Counted from the stretch's first letter, positions 46,001 to 58,699 are shown. The stretch is 64,000 bases of DNA from Luzula sylvatica (GCA_946800325.1 OX326957.1:19565591-19629590), one strand, 5' to 3'. Numbers and translations: made by a program. The notes: generated from the letters alone by a model not told the origin.

Positions 46001-48526
46001 ACTCTTGATGAAGCCATGTCAACTTTCATCGGTACAATGTTCATTTTCAAATCACGAACTCTTTCGAGATTTATTCTACTCCCACTAGCCCTCATAGAGA
46101 GAAATGGCACCAAGTTCCAAACTTGTGCGCATCTAGTCCTCCTCCAAGATGGCATCTCTTCGAGCCACGAAAATCTCATTTTCGTCGGGACGTTTTAACT
46201 AATACCCTTTAGTTTCCTTAAGGATAAACGAACAATTTCCAGATTTGGGATTGAGTTTAACCGAAACAAATTTCGAAATACACTCACGTCCTCAAATCTG
46301 TACAAGTTACAACTTCGGAACTATTCCGATCCATATCTCATATGGCGTCTTTTGTACCGATTAGAAGGTTTATGGTTCATATCTTATATGCAACCATTCA
46401 TTAGTGCCGCTGTCTCAAGGGCGTATCCCCAAAACATTTTTGGGAGATCTTATTGACTCATCATTTATCGAACCATGTCCAACATGCGTTCATTTCCTCT
46501 TTTCGGACACATCTCAATGTTCCGAATAAAGGCAATCGTGAAACGATTCCACAATCATAAATGATCATTAATATTCATAACTCAAATATCGCCTCTTCGA
46601 TCCTATCGAAAGGTTTAGCTCAAATACTCGCCTTCTCGATCCTATCGAAAAGCTTTGATTTTCTTGCTTAGTTGATTTCGTATTTCGTTTTTGAAACTCT
46701 TTGAATCTTTCAAAAGTCTCTGTTTCGGCACGCATTAAATAGATATTTTCATATCTACTTTAACCGTCCATAAACTTAACAAAATACCGATAGCCTCCTC
46801 TTGCCTCGGAACTTATCGGAACATCATATGTAAATATAATTTCCAATAATTCGCTGGATCTTTCTCCAATACTTTGGAGAATGATGCCATTTGTCGTTTT
46901 GCCTAATAAATAAGTATTGCATTAATCAATCAAATCTAATTCGAATGATTCTAGCATTCCATCACATGGAATCTAGATACGCGTATCTCGTTTATATGGC
47001 CAAGACGGCAATGCCAAAAGAAGCAATCAACTTCTAGGTTTAATCCTCCTCGGATTTCACCATTCTTTGAGTCACTAGTTTGGACAACTCCTTGTCCGAA
47101 CTTTCCATTTTGGAAAACATTTTCCCAAAATACCCTTAGACATACATTTCTTTCGATCCCGCTTTTGAATTACAAGGACATCCACGCATCTATATGCATT
47201 GGATTCCTCGGAAACTCTAAGCATCTCCAATTCAAATTTAAATCGCATCATATGCAATTTCGGGATCGACTTATCTATCGAATGCATATGATATTCGGTC
47301 ACGAACATCAAATCTCGTACCATCAACACACGAGTGTTAATCAAAGACCCATAAGGCGTCTCAAAATTAACCTACTCTTTGAGCCGCATTGAGTCATTCA
47401 ACGCGCTCTAGCTCTTGAAACTATTTCATGAGCGTTGTGTTTTACTTTCATATACACCCGAATTCTCAAAACAATTTTGAGAAATTTGCGTCTATACATG
47501 CCACCACAAGGCACGTAATATTGTTCGATTCCTTCTTAAGTTTATCGAACCCGGCTTTCTCTAAAGCCAAAGCCTCGAGCCCCGAATCTACCATTTCCGT
47601 GTCCAACACGTTCCTTTAAGTCTAAGAACTATTCTTTGACTATCAAGGTTAATAACGGTAATTCCGACCCAAAAGCCATCTATCATATCGATCTAATCGA
47701 TATATTTGGTGTTGCTTGAAAACATAATTCTAAACGGATGATGAAGATTAATTCCTAACCGTGCGTACTTAATCTATATGCTTATATGATAATTATATGA
47801 TAGTGTTATTTTATCGAATCGATAACCCTCATACCGATACGGGACTCCAAGTCCATAACACTCAAGATCCATATATCACGATCCTCCCATAAGTTGCTTT
47901 GGCAGACGAATGGGATCTCGCTATTTAGGTAGGATTATATCCAATCGCATCCAATGCGACTCTTGAACCTTTATAGGATTTCGGTGATGAATCGTATCCA
48001 ATACAATCCCAGTTCCGTGTGTGCATCCTATCTATGCCCCGAACTTCCAATCAAGTCGGCTTTGGCCTCAACCCTTACTGGCTAGAACGGTTAAGTCACA
48101 ACCATACTCATCGTATCGTTCAAATAAACTACTAATAAGTCGGCTTTGGCCTTAACCCTTATCAGTCCCTATTTAACGCTTGCCACCCCGTCGATGACTA
48201 CAATAACCCATGTCGGCTTTGGCCTTAACCCATGTGAGACGTAGTACCGATCATAGTGGTTGTGAATATGGAAGGCATTTCCATGACTTAAATATTATGA
48301 GGGATCATGCCATTGCACGTTTCTAAATCCGTGACATAATCCAATTATATCACTATCACAAGATTTTCATAAATGCATATGTATTTATTTGGGAGTCTAA
48401 TTATTCTAAATAATTATCTAATTATATGCTAGTATGATTGATGCCGATCAAATCGATATAAAGAACTCAATATTCCAAGTTGTGTAGCCAAAGTTATCAC
48501 GAAAACAAAATCAGCAACCAGAAACC
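43072..48526 (-). other. LARD-2 interior, no coding capacity
   Basis: Collinear with 3,712-8,477 and 9,636-10,284 of LARD-1. The junction near 47,850 is the empty site for S2. No polyprotein motifs on either strand. Confidence 0.75.
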
Positions 48527-48980
48527 AGTCCGTTGTAACGCAACATAGTCCGTTACAACGGACCTCCAGTATTCTTGGGATTCCGTTACAACGGAAGTCC
48601 AGTCCGTTACAACGCTATTTATTTCGGAGTTTGGCCAAATTTTGCCAGAAACATGTCCGTTACAACGCAACCTAGGTCCGTTACAACGCTATTTTCTGCA
48701 AACTTTCGTCCAAATTTCCAGAGACCAGTCCGTTACAACGCAACATACAGTCCGTTACAACGGACAAACTGTGTAGAGGTCCGTTACAACGGACCCAGTC
48801 CGTTACAACGGACTCCAATAGACACCCTAGGCATCCCCGCAACCTCGTATCAGATACAAGGTCCGTTACAACGGACTCCAAGTCCGTTACAACGGAATAT
48901 GCAGTTTTCACGGTCCTCCTCACACCCCCGCATCCTATACAGGGTCCGTTACAACGGACACCAAGTCCGTTATAACGGAA
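48527..48980. repeat. CCGTTACAACGG palindrome array, LARD-2
   Basis: About 14 boxes GTCCGTTACAACGGAC or half-changed GTCCGTTACAACGCAA, many in closely spaced pairs (for example 48,779/48,796 and 48,861/48,882). The array is cut by the junction at 48,981/48,982. Confidence 0.85.
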
Positions 48981-48981
48981 T

Positions 48982-50699
48982 ATGTGAAGTCTAACACCTT
49001 CTAAAAATATATCAATGATCCTATATTCTAAAATATGTCAAAAATTGAAGTTTAATACGAGAAAAATACACAATTTTCATATTGTCCTCAAAATGCTCCA
49101 AAATAGAATACTAACGCAGACAAATTCCTTATTTTTTCAAAAATTTCTTCATTATGTAAAAAAGTGGAGTCTAATAACTTAGAAACAAATAATTTATTCC
49201 ATTTTCTAAAAAGGCAAAATTTAAGTATAATACTGTCAAAATACTAAATTCTCATGTTGTCCTAAAAATACTCCGAAATATAAGACTATTACACTCAAAT
49301 TTCTATTTTTTTAAATATTTTTAAAAACTGAAATAATGAAGTCTAACGCCCTCTAACACAAATCAATTATCATATTTTCTAAAAAATTTCAAAATTGAAG
49401 TGTAACAGGAGAAAATACTCAATTTTCAAGACATCCCCAAAATACTAAAAAATAGAAAACTAACACACACAATTTTTTGCTTTTTAAAAATTTCTTTAAA
49501 GTGAAAGAAGTGAAGTCTAAATCCTTGAAAACATCCAATTTTCTAGAAAATGTTAATATTGAAGTGTAACACGAGAAAATACTATATTTTCATGTTGTAC
49601 TCGACACATCCCGTAATTGAATTCCAACAAACATAAATTTCAATTTTTTAATAATTTTCATAAAAGTGCAAGAAGTGAAGTCTAACATCTGTTGGGGAAT
49701 ATCCCCGGCCCCGGGCCCGCGCAGCGGATATGTAGGCCCGGTCCGGTTCCCCGATTCCCGAGATCACGCCACGACTTCGAGGGTACGATGCAAATAGAAG
49801 GTTAGATCTTTACCGGTGAAAAATTGATTGCACACGAAGGGTTGATCGCTGCCTTCTTTCTCCTGTCACGTTGGTGACAATACGCGCGTCCCACACCACG
49901 CGTCTTTCACCGCTCGTTGACTTCGCCGATTCGCTTGATTTCGTCTCCGACTCAATCTACTCGTCCGAATCGATCACAATCGTGAGAGCCTCAGTTGTTG
50001 CTCCTCTACGTGTATCCACCTTGAATCGCAAGACGTCGGTCACGGATGCACCTGCCTAGACGATGCACCGGTGAACTTGCTTAATCGAATTCATTCTCTA
50101 AACCGTAAAACACCTTTTCACGGTTTCTCTCTTTTACACCTTTTCACTCTCTAGAAATTTGTCTCACAATTTTCTGGATAATTCTGAATAAATTGGTTCT
50201 GAATTCCTTAGTGAAGATGAGAGAGAAAATCCTATTTATACCTAATAGGATAAGGATTAGCCAAAAGGCATGTATATCCAATATACACCCTTTCACACAG
50301 AAAACTGTATGAACCTGTTCAGTATTCTGTCCAGACGAAATTGATAAATTTCTCTGACAGAAAATCAACCAACACGAAAGTTGTAGATAATCTTATTATC
50401 TACACAACCCAATTTGGCCCAGCCCAATTGGAGTTCGTATGCAAAAGTTATGACTGTTTTACTAACTGTATGTCATACTGTTGCACCCTTTCGGTATTTC
50501 ACAGAAACGACACTTATACTTCGTTCATATGAAATATATTTCTACATGAAGGTTATAGATAATCTAATTATCTATCTTACCCAATTTGAACCATTCAAAT
50601 CGGATTTTCCTACTGAAAGATATGGCTACGAATGTACGACTACATTCGTTTATCCTTGTGTACACTTTTACGGTTGATCCTGAAACTGTATTTCCTTCA
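48982..50699. repeat. 1,718 bp direct duplication, copy b (satellite plus solo LTR)
   Basis: Satellite 48,982-49,689, then an LTR at 49,690-50,699 with ACATC on both sides (49,685-49,689 and 50,700-50,704). On its own this copy is a perfect solo-LTR locus. Microhomology at the left junction is ATG. Confidence 0.9.
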
Positions 50700-53260
50700 A
50701 CATCTTCAAACAATATCAATTATCCTATTTTCTAAATAATGTAAAATTGTAGTGTAACACGAGAATATACTTAATTGGCATGTTATCCTCAAAATTCTCT
50801 GGAATAGAAGACTAACACACTCAAATTTCTATTTTAAAAAAAAAATTAAAGTTCTAGAAGTGAAATCTAACACTTTTATACATCTCAATTATCCGATTTT
50901 CTGAGAAATGTCAAAATTGAAGTGTAACGTGAGGAAATACATAATTTTCATGTTGTCCTCAAAATATTCCTTAATAGAAGACTAACACATATCAATTTAT
51001 ATTTCCTCAAATTTATTTAAAATGTCAGAATTGAAGTCTAAAACGTTCAAAACAAATACATTATTATATTTATTGAAAATGTTAGAATTGAAGTGTAACA
51101 TGAGAAAATACTCAATTTTCATGTTGTACCAAAAAAAAGTACTAGAAGACTAAGACACACAAATTTTTGATTTTTTGAAAAATTTCTTACAAATGCATAA
51201 AGTGAAGCCTAACACCTTCGAAATATATCAATTATCGTGTTTTCTAAAAAATGTCAAAATTAAAGTTTAATACGAGAAAAATACACAATTTTCATATTGT
51301 CCTAAAAATGATACAAAATAGAAGACTAACACACACACATTTCTTATTTTTTTTTTAATTTCTTCAGAATGCAAAAGTGGAGTCTAACAACTTAGAAACA
51401 AATAAATTATTCTATTTTCTAAAAAAAAAATATATCAGTATGACTAGGGATAAAAGACTAACCCACACACATTTCTGTTTTTAAAAATATCTTTAAAATT
51501 TAAAAAGTGAAGTATAACACCTTCAAAACCAATCAATTATCATATTTTCAAAAGAATATCAAAATTGAAGTGTACATGAGAAAATACTCAATTTTCATGT
51601 TGTCCTCGAAATATCCCGTAATAGAAGACTAACACACACAAATTTTATATTTAAAAAGTTTCTTAAAATTGAAAGAAGTGAAGTCTAAATCCTTGAAAAC
51701 ATCCAATTTTCGAAAAATTATCAAAATTGAAGTGTAACATGAGAAAATAATCAATTTGCATGTTGTCCTCAAATATCCCGTAATAGAAGACTAATACACA
51801 TAAATTTTTATTTTTAAATTGTTTTTCTTTAAAGTGCAACAAGTGAAGCATAACACCTGCAAAAAATATCAATTAACATATTTTCTAAAAAATGTTAAAA
51901 TTGAAATATAGCACGAGAAAAAACTTAATTGTCATTTTGTCCTCAAAATTCTCCTTAATAGAAGACTAACACACACAAATTTCTATTTTTTCAAAAAAAT
52001 CTTGAAAGTGCTAGAAGTGAATTCTAACACCTTCAAGACATATCAATTATCCGATTTTCTAACAAATGTCAAAAAATTAAAGTCTAACACGAGAAAATAC
52101 ATAATTTTTGCGTTGTCCTCAAAATACCCTATATTAGAAGACTAACACACACAAATTTATATTTTTTCAAAAATTTCGTAAGATTGCAAGAAGTGATGTC
52201 TAACACCTTCAAAACATATCAATTTTTCATATTTTCTAGAAAATGACAAAATTGAAGTGTAACACGAGAAAATACTTAATTTGCATTGTCCTCAAAATAT
52301 TCCGTCATAGAAGACTATCACACACACATTTATATTTTTTTAAAATTTCTTAAAATTTCAAGAAGTGAAGTCTAACACCTTCAAAACGTATCAATTATCC
52401 GATTTTCTAACAAATGTCAAAATTAAAGTGTAACACGAGAAAATATATAATTTTCGCGTTGTCCTCAAAATACCCTATATTAGAAGACTAACACACACAA
52501 ATTTATATTTTTTCAAGCATTTCGTAAGATTGCAAGAAGTGATGTCTAACACCTTCAAAACATATCAATTTTTCATATTTTCTAGAAAATGACAAAATTG
52601 AAGTGTAACACGAGAAAATACTTAATTTGCATTGTCCTCAAAATATTCCGTCATAGAAGACTATCACACACACATTTATATTTTTTTTTAAATTTCTTAA
52701 AATTTCAAGAAGTGAAGTCTAACACCTTCAAATCGTATCAATTGTCCTATTTTCTAAAAATATGTCAAAATTGAAGTGTAACCGGAAAAAATACTAAATT
52801 TTCATGTTGTCCTCAAAATACTCTTCAAAATACTCTATAATAGAAGACTAGCACACACAAATTTCTATTTTTTAAAAAATTGCTTAAATATGTGCAAGAA
52901 GTGAAGTCGAACACCTTGAAAACATATCAATTATCCTATTTTATAGGAAATGTCAAAATTGAAGGGTAACACGAGAAAATACTCAATTTTCATGTCTTCA
53001 AAAAAACCCCGTCAAAGAAGACGAACAAACACAAATTTCTATTTTTTTTAAAAAATTGCAAGAATTGCAAGAATTGAAGTCCAACAATTTTAAAACATAT
53101 CAATTATCCTATTTTCTAAAAAATGTCAATATTGTAATGTAACACGACAAAATACTTAATTTTCATGTTGTCCTCAAAAGACTCTGTAATAGATGACCAA
53201 CACACACAAATTTCTTATTTTTTTAAAAATTTCATCAGAATGCAAAAAATGAATGATGTT
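50700..53260. repeat. ~174 bp satellite array, right segment
   Basis: Continues the array after LARD-2. Measured starts at 52,014, 52,190, 52,362 and 52,536 give periods of 176, 172 and 174. A two-unit block (about 52,186-52,400) recurs at about 52,532-52,750, a small higher-order repeat. Confidence 0.88.
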
Positions 53261-53696
53261 ATATATTTCAAGGTAATTTTTTACATGTACAGTGTTCATC
53301 GGGACCTATATTTCGCTTTTTACATGGACGACCAGGCAATTTTTTTATGAGGAGGGCTCAAAAAATGTGTGCACTACTTTGCTAATGAGACTTATTTGAC
53401 AAAAAAATATATTGTATGAAGCTTGAACTATAAGTCGAGTTAGCATCTGGTTTATTATAAATTATGAATGATGTTATATAATTATGAAAATTCATATATT
53501 TTTATTTTCCTTGTTTATTTATTTTGAAGGATAAATTGCTCCAATATTATTTTTTTAATTAAAAGAATATAACATTTATAATTTAATTAGTGTAAACAAT
53601 AGAGTATACAATGGTATAAAATAGTCATTATCAAAAAATAATATTTCAATGTTAACATACAATGGACCAACGTAACGGTCGGGGGTTAAATAAGAG
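53261..53696. other. AT-rich spacer, nothing recognised
   Basis: The satellite decays here and no coding frame is convincing. Confidence 0.5.
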
Positions 53697-54156
53697 GAGC
53701 ATTTCTGCATGTGACCCTTTATGGGAATAAAATTCAAGAAATAACCCTATTTTTTTAAATATTCCAAATATAACCCGAAACGGGTTTTAAAATCCCGCCG
53801 GTACTGGGTTTTAAAATCTCGCCGCTCTAATTACCTTCTAAAACATGTTGTGTCAGATTTTGCAGTATTAAACTAATATCACCGGGTTTTAAAATTCCGC
53901 CGGTTTATTTAGCACTAACCGGGTTTTAAAACCCCGCCGGTTTATTTAGCACAAATTAAGGAATCGGATTTTAAAAACCCGCCCACTAAAGGACCAAAAA
54001 TTCCGTCTTGGTTTTAAAATCTACCCGGATATTTTGTCCAGATTTTAAAATCTAAGTCCAAAATGGAAAAAAACCACGGCTAGATTTTAAAACCAAGACG
54101 GGATTTTTTATCTTTTAGTGGGCCAATTTTTAAAACCCGGTTTCTTAATTTGGCTT
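53697..54156. mobile_element. Truncated Mutator-like terminus with palindromes
   Basis: Has the same layout as the PMD element end: GCATTTCTGCATGTGACCC, GGGAATAAAATTC..GAAATAACCC, then boxes of the type CGGGTTTTAAAATCCCG (near 53,780, 53,807, 53,884, 53,921, 53,966). An inverted repeat with ~70 bp arms (about 53,953-54,030 against 54,080-54,155) can form a long hairpin. It is cut at 54,157 by an LTR. Confidence 0.55.
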
Positions 54157-55211
54157 TGAAGGGAATTATCCCGTCCCCGGGCCCGCACAGCGGATATGAA
54201 GGCCCGGTCCGGTTCCCAAATCCCGAGATCACGCTTCGATATCGAGGGTACTATGCAAAGTAGGATAGACGATTACCAGCGTGGAATTGATCACGCAGGA
54301 CGTGTTGATCGCTCGCATCCTTCTCTTCTTCGGTGTCACGTTGGTGACTAGCCCGTGCGTCCCATACCACACGTCTCCCACCGTCTTGACACGTCTCCGA
54401 TTGTCTTCATGCATCCCATGCCCACACGCTTCCACAGCCTTTTGCTCCTTCGGTTTGATCACAACGGAGATCCACAAGTGCCGCTCCTCTACCCATATCC
54501 ACCGTGAGTCGTAGCACCTCGGTCGCGGGTGCAACTGCCTGGACGAAGCACCGGCGAACTTGCTTGATTTCCTTCGATTCTCTAGACAGAGAAAACTCTT
54601 TTCTCTTTCTCTCTTTCTTCGCACTCTTTCAACTCCTTGATGGAATGATAGACTGGATTGGACTGAATGTTACCACACCTCATAGAGAGAGAAACATCTT
54701 ATTTATACTAAATATGATAAGGATTGGGTCAAAGACTGTGTATATCCAATATACACTTCCGGCATGAGGTTTGTTGGAACTAACCTTGAAGTCAGTTGGA
54801 ACTAACCTTGAGGTTAGTTGGAACGAACCATGAGGTTAGTTGAAACTAACCACTTTCTGGAATGAGTATGTATATAACCATTTTATACAGGAAGAGGTTA
54901 GTTGGAACGAACCACACAGTCAGTTGGAACGAACCATCTTCTGCCTCATTTATGTGTTAATTCCAAATTACATTCGTAGTAGTCAGTTCTAACGAACCAT
55001 AAAGTTAGTAGGAACGAACCACTCTCTGGAATGAATATGTGTAAAACCATTTTACACTCGTAGCGGTCCGTTCGAACGGACCCGATGGTTAGTTCGAACG
55101 AACCACTCTCTGGAACCTAACTTTGCACAATCCTATTATGCATTTAATCAACCCATGAACTTTCATGTTCATATATCCTTACATGTACACTTTTATGGTT
55201 GATCCGAAACT
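54157..55211 (-). mobile_element. Truncated LTR of the LARD-related family
   Basis: Starts TGAAGGG, aligns with the LARD LTRs (CCCGGGCCCGCACAGCGG, AGCGTGGAATTGATCACGC) and has a minus-strand TATA-like AGTATAAATAAG near 54,702-54,713. It stops at GATCCGAAACTG, missing the last ~12 bp including CTTCA. Confidence 0.8.
54774..55106. repeat. GTTAGTTGGAACGAACC box cluster in the truncated LTR
   Basis: About ten boxes such as GGTTAGTTGGAACGAACC, the perfect palindrome GTCCGTTCGAACGGAC (about 55,066) and GGTTAGTTCGAACGAACC (about 55,088). They lie upstream of the minus-strand TATA box, in U3. Confidence 0.8.
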
Positions 55212-56425
55212 GCTTTAAATTTTCTTTATTTTATATGCATCATTGGCAAATGTGTTCTTGTATTCGTATTTTGTTTGTATTTGTATTTGTATTTCTTATT
55301 CGTCTTTCGTATACTCTTATATTCTTACTTCGTATTTCATATTTCACATTTGTATTTGTATTTGTATTGGTGTTTCGTATATTCTCACTTTGTGTTTCAT
55401 ATTTCTCATTTCGTATTTATGGTTTAAGGTTTAGGACTTAGGGTTTAGGATCTAGGGTTTAAGGCTTCATACTATAGGCTTTAGTCTTCATGTTATAGAG
55501 TTTGGGGATTGGAGCTAGGATTAAGGAGTAATTTGTAATTCGTAATTCATAATCGTATTAGCATTCATGTTTGTATTCGTATTCGTGTTCAAATTTCGTA
55601 CTTGTATTGGTTTTTCGTTTTCTCATTTGTATTTCATATATGTTTTCGTACTCGTATTTGGTAATTCACATTTATTATTTCGTATTTTAATTTATGTATA
55701 TTCGTATTTTTATTTTTATTTTTATTTGTGAATTATTTGTATTTCATATTCGTATTTCGTATTCCTATTCGCATTTGTGTCAGTGGATTCATATTCATGT
55801 ACTCGTGTATTATTTGAATTAGTGTATCCGTATTCGTGTTTAAATTTTGTGTGTATTTGTATTTTCATTTTTATTGTAAATTATTTGTAGTTTATATTCG
55901 CGGATTTTTTTAGTTTCTCTGTAATTGTTGTCTTTGGGAGTAGGTCTTGTCATTTAATAACACGCTCGATTGTTTTTTTTTGTGCAATCAAAATTTTGTT
56001 GTGATTAACATGTCCTAATTTCTAAACTATATCGAATTGTTCGTATTTTTACTTGTATTTGTAATTTGTATTTGTATTTCGTATTCGTATTTTGTATTCA
56101 TATTTGGTATTTCGTGTTTTATATGTATTTTCGTATTTGTATTCCGTAATTATATTGGGTATTCTTATTTGTAAATGTATTATGTACATGTATTTGTATT
56201 TGCATTTTCATGTATATTTGTATTTGTATTTTTTTCGCACTCCGTATTGAAACTGGTATTGGTATTTGTTTTCCTTTTTTGTTTTTGTTTTCGTGTTTGT
56301 ATTCTTACATCGAATTGGTAGTGTTAATTTGTACTTGTATACATTTTTAGTATTTGTATTACATATTTGTATTTGAATTTTGTATTTCGATATGACAATA
56401 ATAATGCGGTGGTAACACTGGTAAT

Positions 56426-56498
<73 letters not shown>

Positions 56499-57000
56499 AT
56501 GATGAAGACGATGATTTGTATTTTTTGGTATTTTCTATTCGTATTTATATTTCGTTTATCTATTTTTATTTGCATTTTCATTTGTGTTTGTATTTTTTAT
56601 TTATATTTATATTTCGTCGTTTCTATCGGTATTGGTAATTTTGTTGTTGCATTTGTAATTTATAATCGTATTCACTCTTATTCGTATTTCATATTTCGTA
56701 GTTCTTAATTGTTTTGTATTGGCATTTGTTCTTGTTTCCATTTTAAATTCGTATTCCTATTTTGTGTCTTTGTACTCAGTATTTGGTTGTGCTTAATTCA
56801 TATTTCTTATTTCATATTCGTATTTTAATGTATGTATATGTATTTGTATTCATACATCATATTTATATTTCATATTCCTATTCGTGTATTGTGCGTAATC
56901 GTGTTCGCATTTCGTATTGGTAATCGTATTAGTATTAGGTAATTGTATTATTATTTGAGAGCTAATTTTGTATGTTTATAATTGTTAGAATAAAAATATA
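55212..57000. repeat. GTATTTGTATTCG-rich low-complexity region
   Basis: Irregular GTATTTGTATT and CGTATTTCGTATT repeats like those in Helitron 1 (32,940-33,500). (GAT)n lies at 56,427-56,499. Frames seen here are low-complexity translations. Confidence 0.8.
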
Positions 57001-57016
57001 TCATTATTCGTCCACA

Positions 57017-57127
<111 letters not shown>

Positions 57128-57426
57128 TTGATACTACATGAACATCATCGTCGTCAGACGCACGCACGCACATTCCAATAACCTGCAATAAAACAACAAT
57201 TAATATAGCAAAACCGCTAATTTGGAAAAAAAAAATAGGGCGTAAAGTGTGAATTTACCATGTAGCGAAAGAGAAACCAATCGATGATGAGAGAATCATC
57301 GCTTCTTCTAGGATTTTTCTTGATGACGTCCTTATCAGGCGGATTGAACTCTAGATTTAAATTTGATCTCTAGATTTAAATTTGATCGGCTCGATTAATG
57401 GCATGTATCTCCCGATCAAAAAAGAA

Positions 57427-57723
57427 TTAAAAATAAAGAAATAAATAATAAAAATTATATTTTGGCCTACTAAATAGGATGAAAAAAAGAATAATTACTC
57501 CATTGTCAGAGTAAGGTTGGATACCACCGGGTGACAGGTCAGCAGTGACGGTTAAGGATCCTTCGAAGGCGGCTTTTATGCGATAATATTTCACGATGGG
57601 TATTTTCGGAAATATGAATGCGTATAAGGGTATTTCCGAAAGGAACAATAGCTGCAACAATAGTACTGAAATTATCGTCTGCCAAAACCATACCGGAGGC
57701 CTCTTTCGCAACCTACCAATCAT
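57427..57723 (-). pseudogene. Membrane-protein exon fragment, possibly nucleoside transporter (ENT)-like
   Basis: A minus-strand frame opens at 57,723 with a hydrophobic segment (VWFWQTIISVLLLQLLFL), then reads FPKIPIVKYYRIKAAFEGS and ADLSPGGIQ. This loop resembles, from memory, the P-I-V-K-Y-Y-R-x-K-A-A-x-E-G-S-x-T-V-x-A-D-L segment of plant equilibrative nucleoside transporters. Codons after about 57,510 look intronic. It is a fragment only. Confidence 0.35.
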
Positions 57724-58270
57724 TTAAAAAATGAAAATAAACTTTGTACCAAAAATATAAGGGTACTTTTGAAAGATTCCAATACCTCGGTACCGGTAAT
57801 ACCCATAGCAAGATTGTGCTCGCCTCCAGTAAATTATCCACTGCTCCCTGAACTCAAATAAACAAATTTGTAAAAAGCTCCCTAAAATACAATAAAATTA
57901 CCTGCCCAAAAAAATTGAAATTTTCCAATTTCTAAATTTGAAGAAAATAAAAAACCTGAATAGAATATCAGCAGTGCCTAGTTTCTTAAGGAAAAAAGTA
58001 AAATATCTTTTGAATTACCTCGATATCGGAAGCTAAAATCGAACTTACGTCGATACCAGGTCAAGAATAGTTCAATAAATTCAACAAACCGATATTGAAC
58101 AATAGTTCAATAAATTCATCGTTCTACTCCAACCCTAAATTACAGAAAAGATGACAATAGAAGTCGAAATCAGACCAGAAATCACAGACCTATAAACTCA
58201 AATTGAACATAGAAATAACGATTTCAATATCAGACCAAATATCGCAAACTGAAATTGAACAATTCTTACC

Positions 58271-58418
58271 TCTATGTCAGACCAAGAATCTCGCGCCTTT
58301 GTTGCGTCCTTTCAAGTTCGTTGAATAATTTATGGAGCCATGCATTGAACGATTCCGTGCAGCTTGCCAAAACATTCATCTTCATTGGATCCATTCCCAA
58401 TTGACAAATATCCGCCTA
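58271..58418 (-). pseudogene. Unidentified exon fragment
   Basis: A minus-strand block bordered by ATTCTAG (acceptor) and GTAAGA (donor) reads DICQLGMDPMKMNVLASC...AWLHKLFNELERTQQ and then a stop. Together with small exon-like blocks near 57,790-57,850 and 57,427-57,723, this suggests a captured or decayed multi-exon gene. No family recognised. Confidence 0.35.
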
Positions 58419-58699
58419 GAATAATAGGAAAAACAGGCGCAAAAATTACGAAAAATATATCAACACATTGCACAGAAGGATATAATATGTGAGCAGCAGT
58501 TAAATGGTGTTGCTCGGTCCAGCCCATTATTTGACTGCACCTAAACAAAATTCAAACATAACAAAAGGGTAAATTCGTAATTTCAACTTGTTAGAAGTGT
58601 ATATATGCAAAATTCGAAGAGGAACAAACAAATAAGCCTCGTGATTCTAGAGAGATTATTTTTTCTAGTAATATCCAAGCGGCCAGTATTCGCTCGCAC

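Larger units (their letters stand above)
42062..48981 (-). mobile_element. LARD-2, truncated at its 5' (right) end
   Basis: Same family and orientation as LARD-1. The LTR (42,062-43,071, TGTTGGGG...CTTCA) is followed by the polypurine tract and ~5.9 kb of interior aligning with LARD-1. It stops in the palindrome array at 48,981, losing about 400 bp of leader, the primer-binding site and the second LTR proper. The break joins a second copy of the left flank. It has no protein-coding capacity and lacks the S2 insert found in LARD-1. Confidence 0.85.

Noticed and set aside
56324..56708. Poly-Ser and poly-Asp frames
   Set aside because: Translations of the (GAT)n microsatellite.
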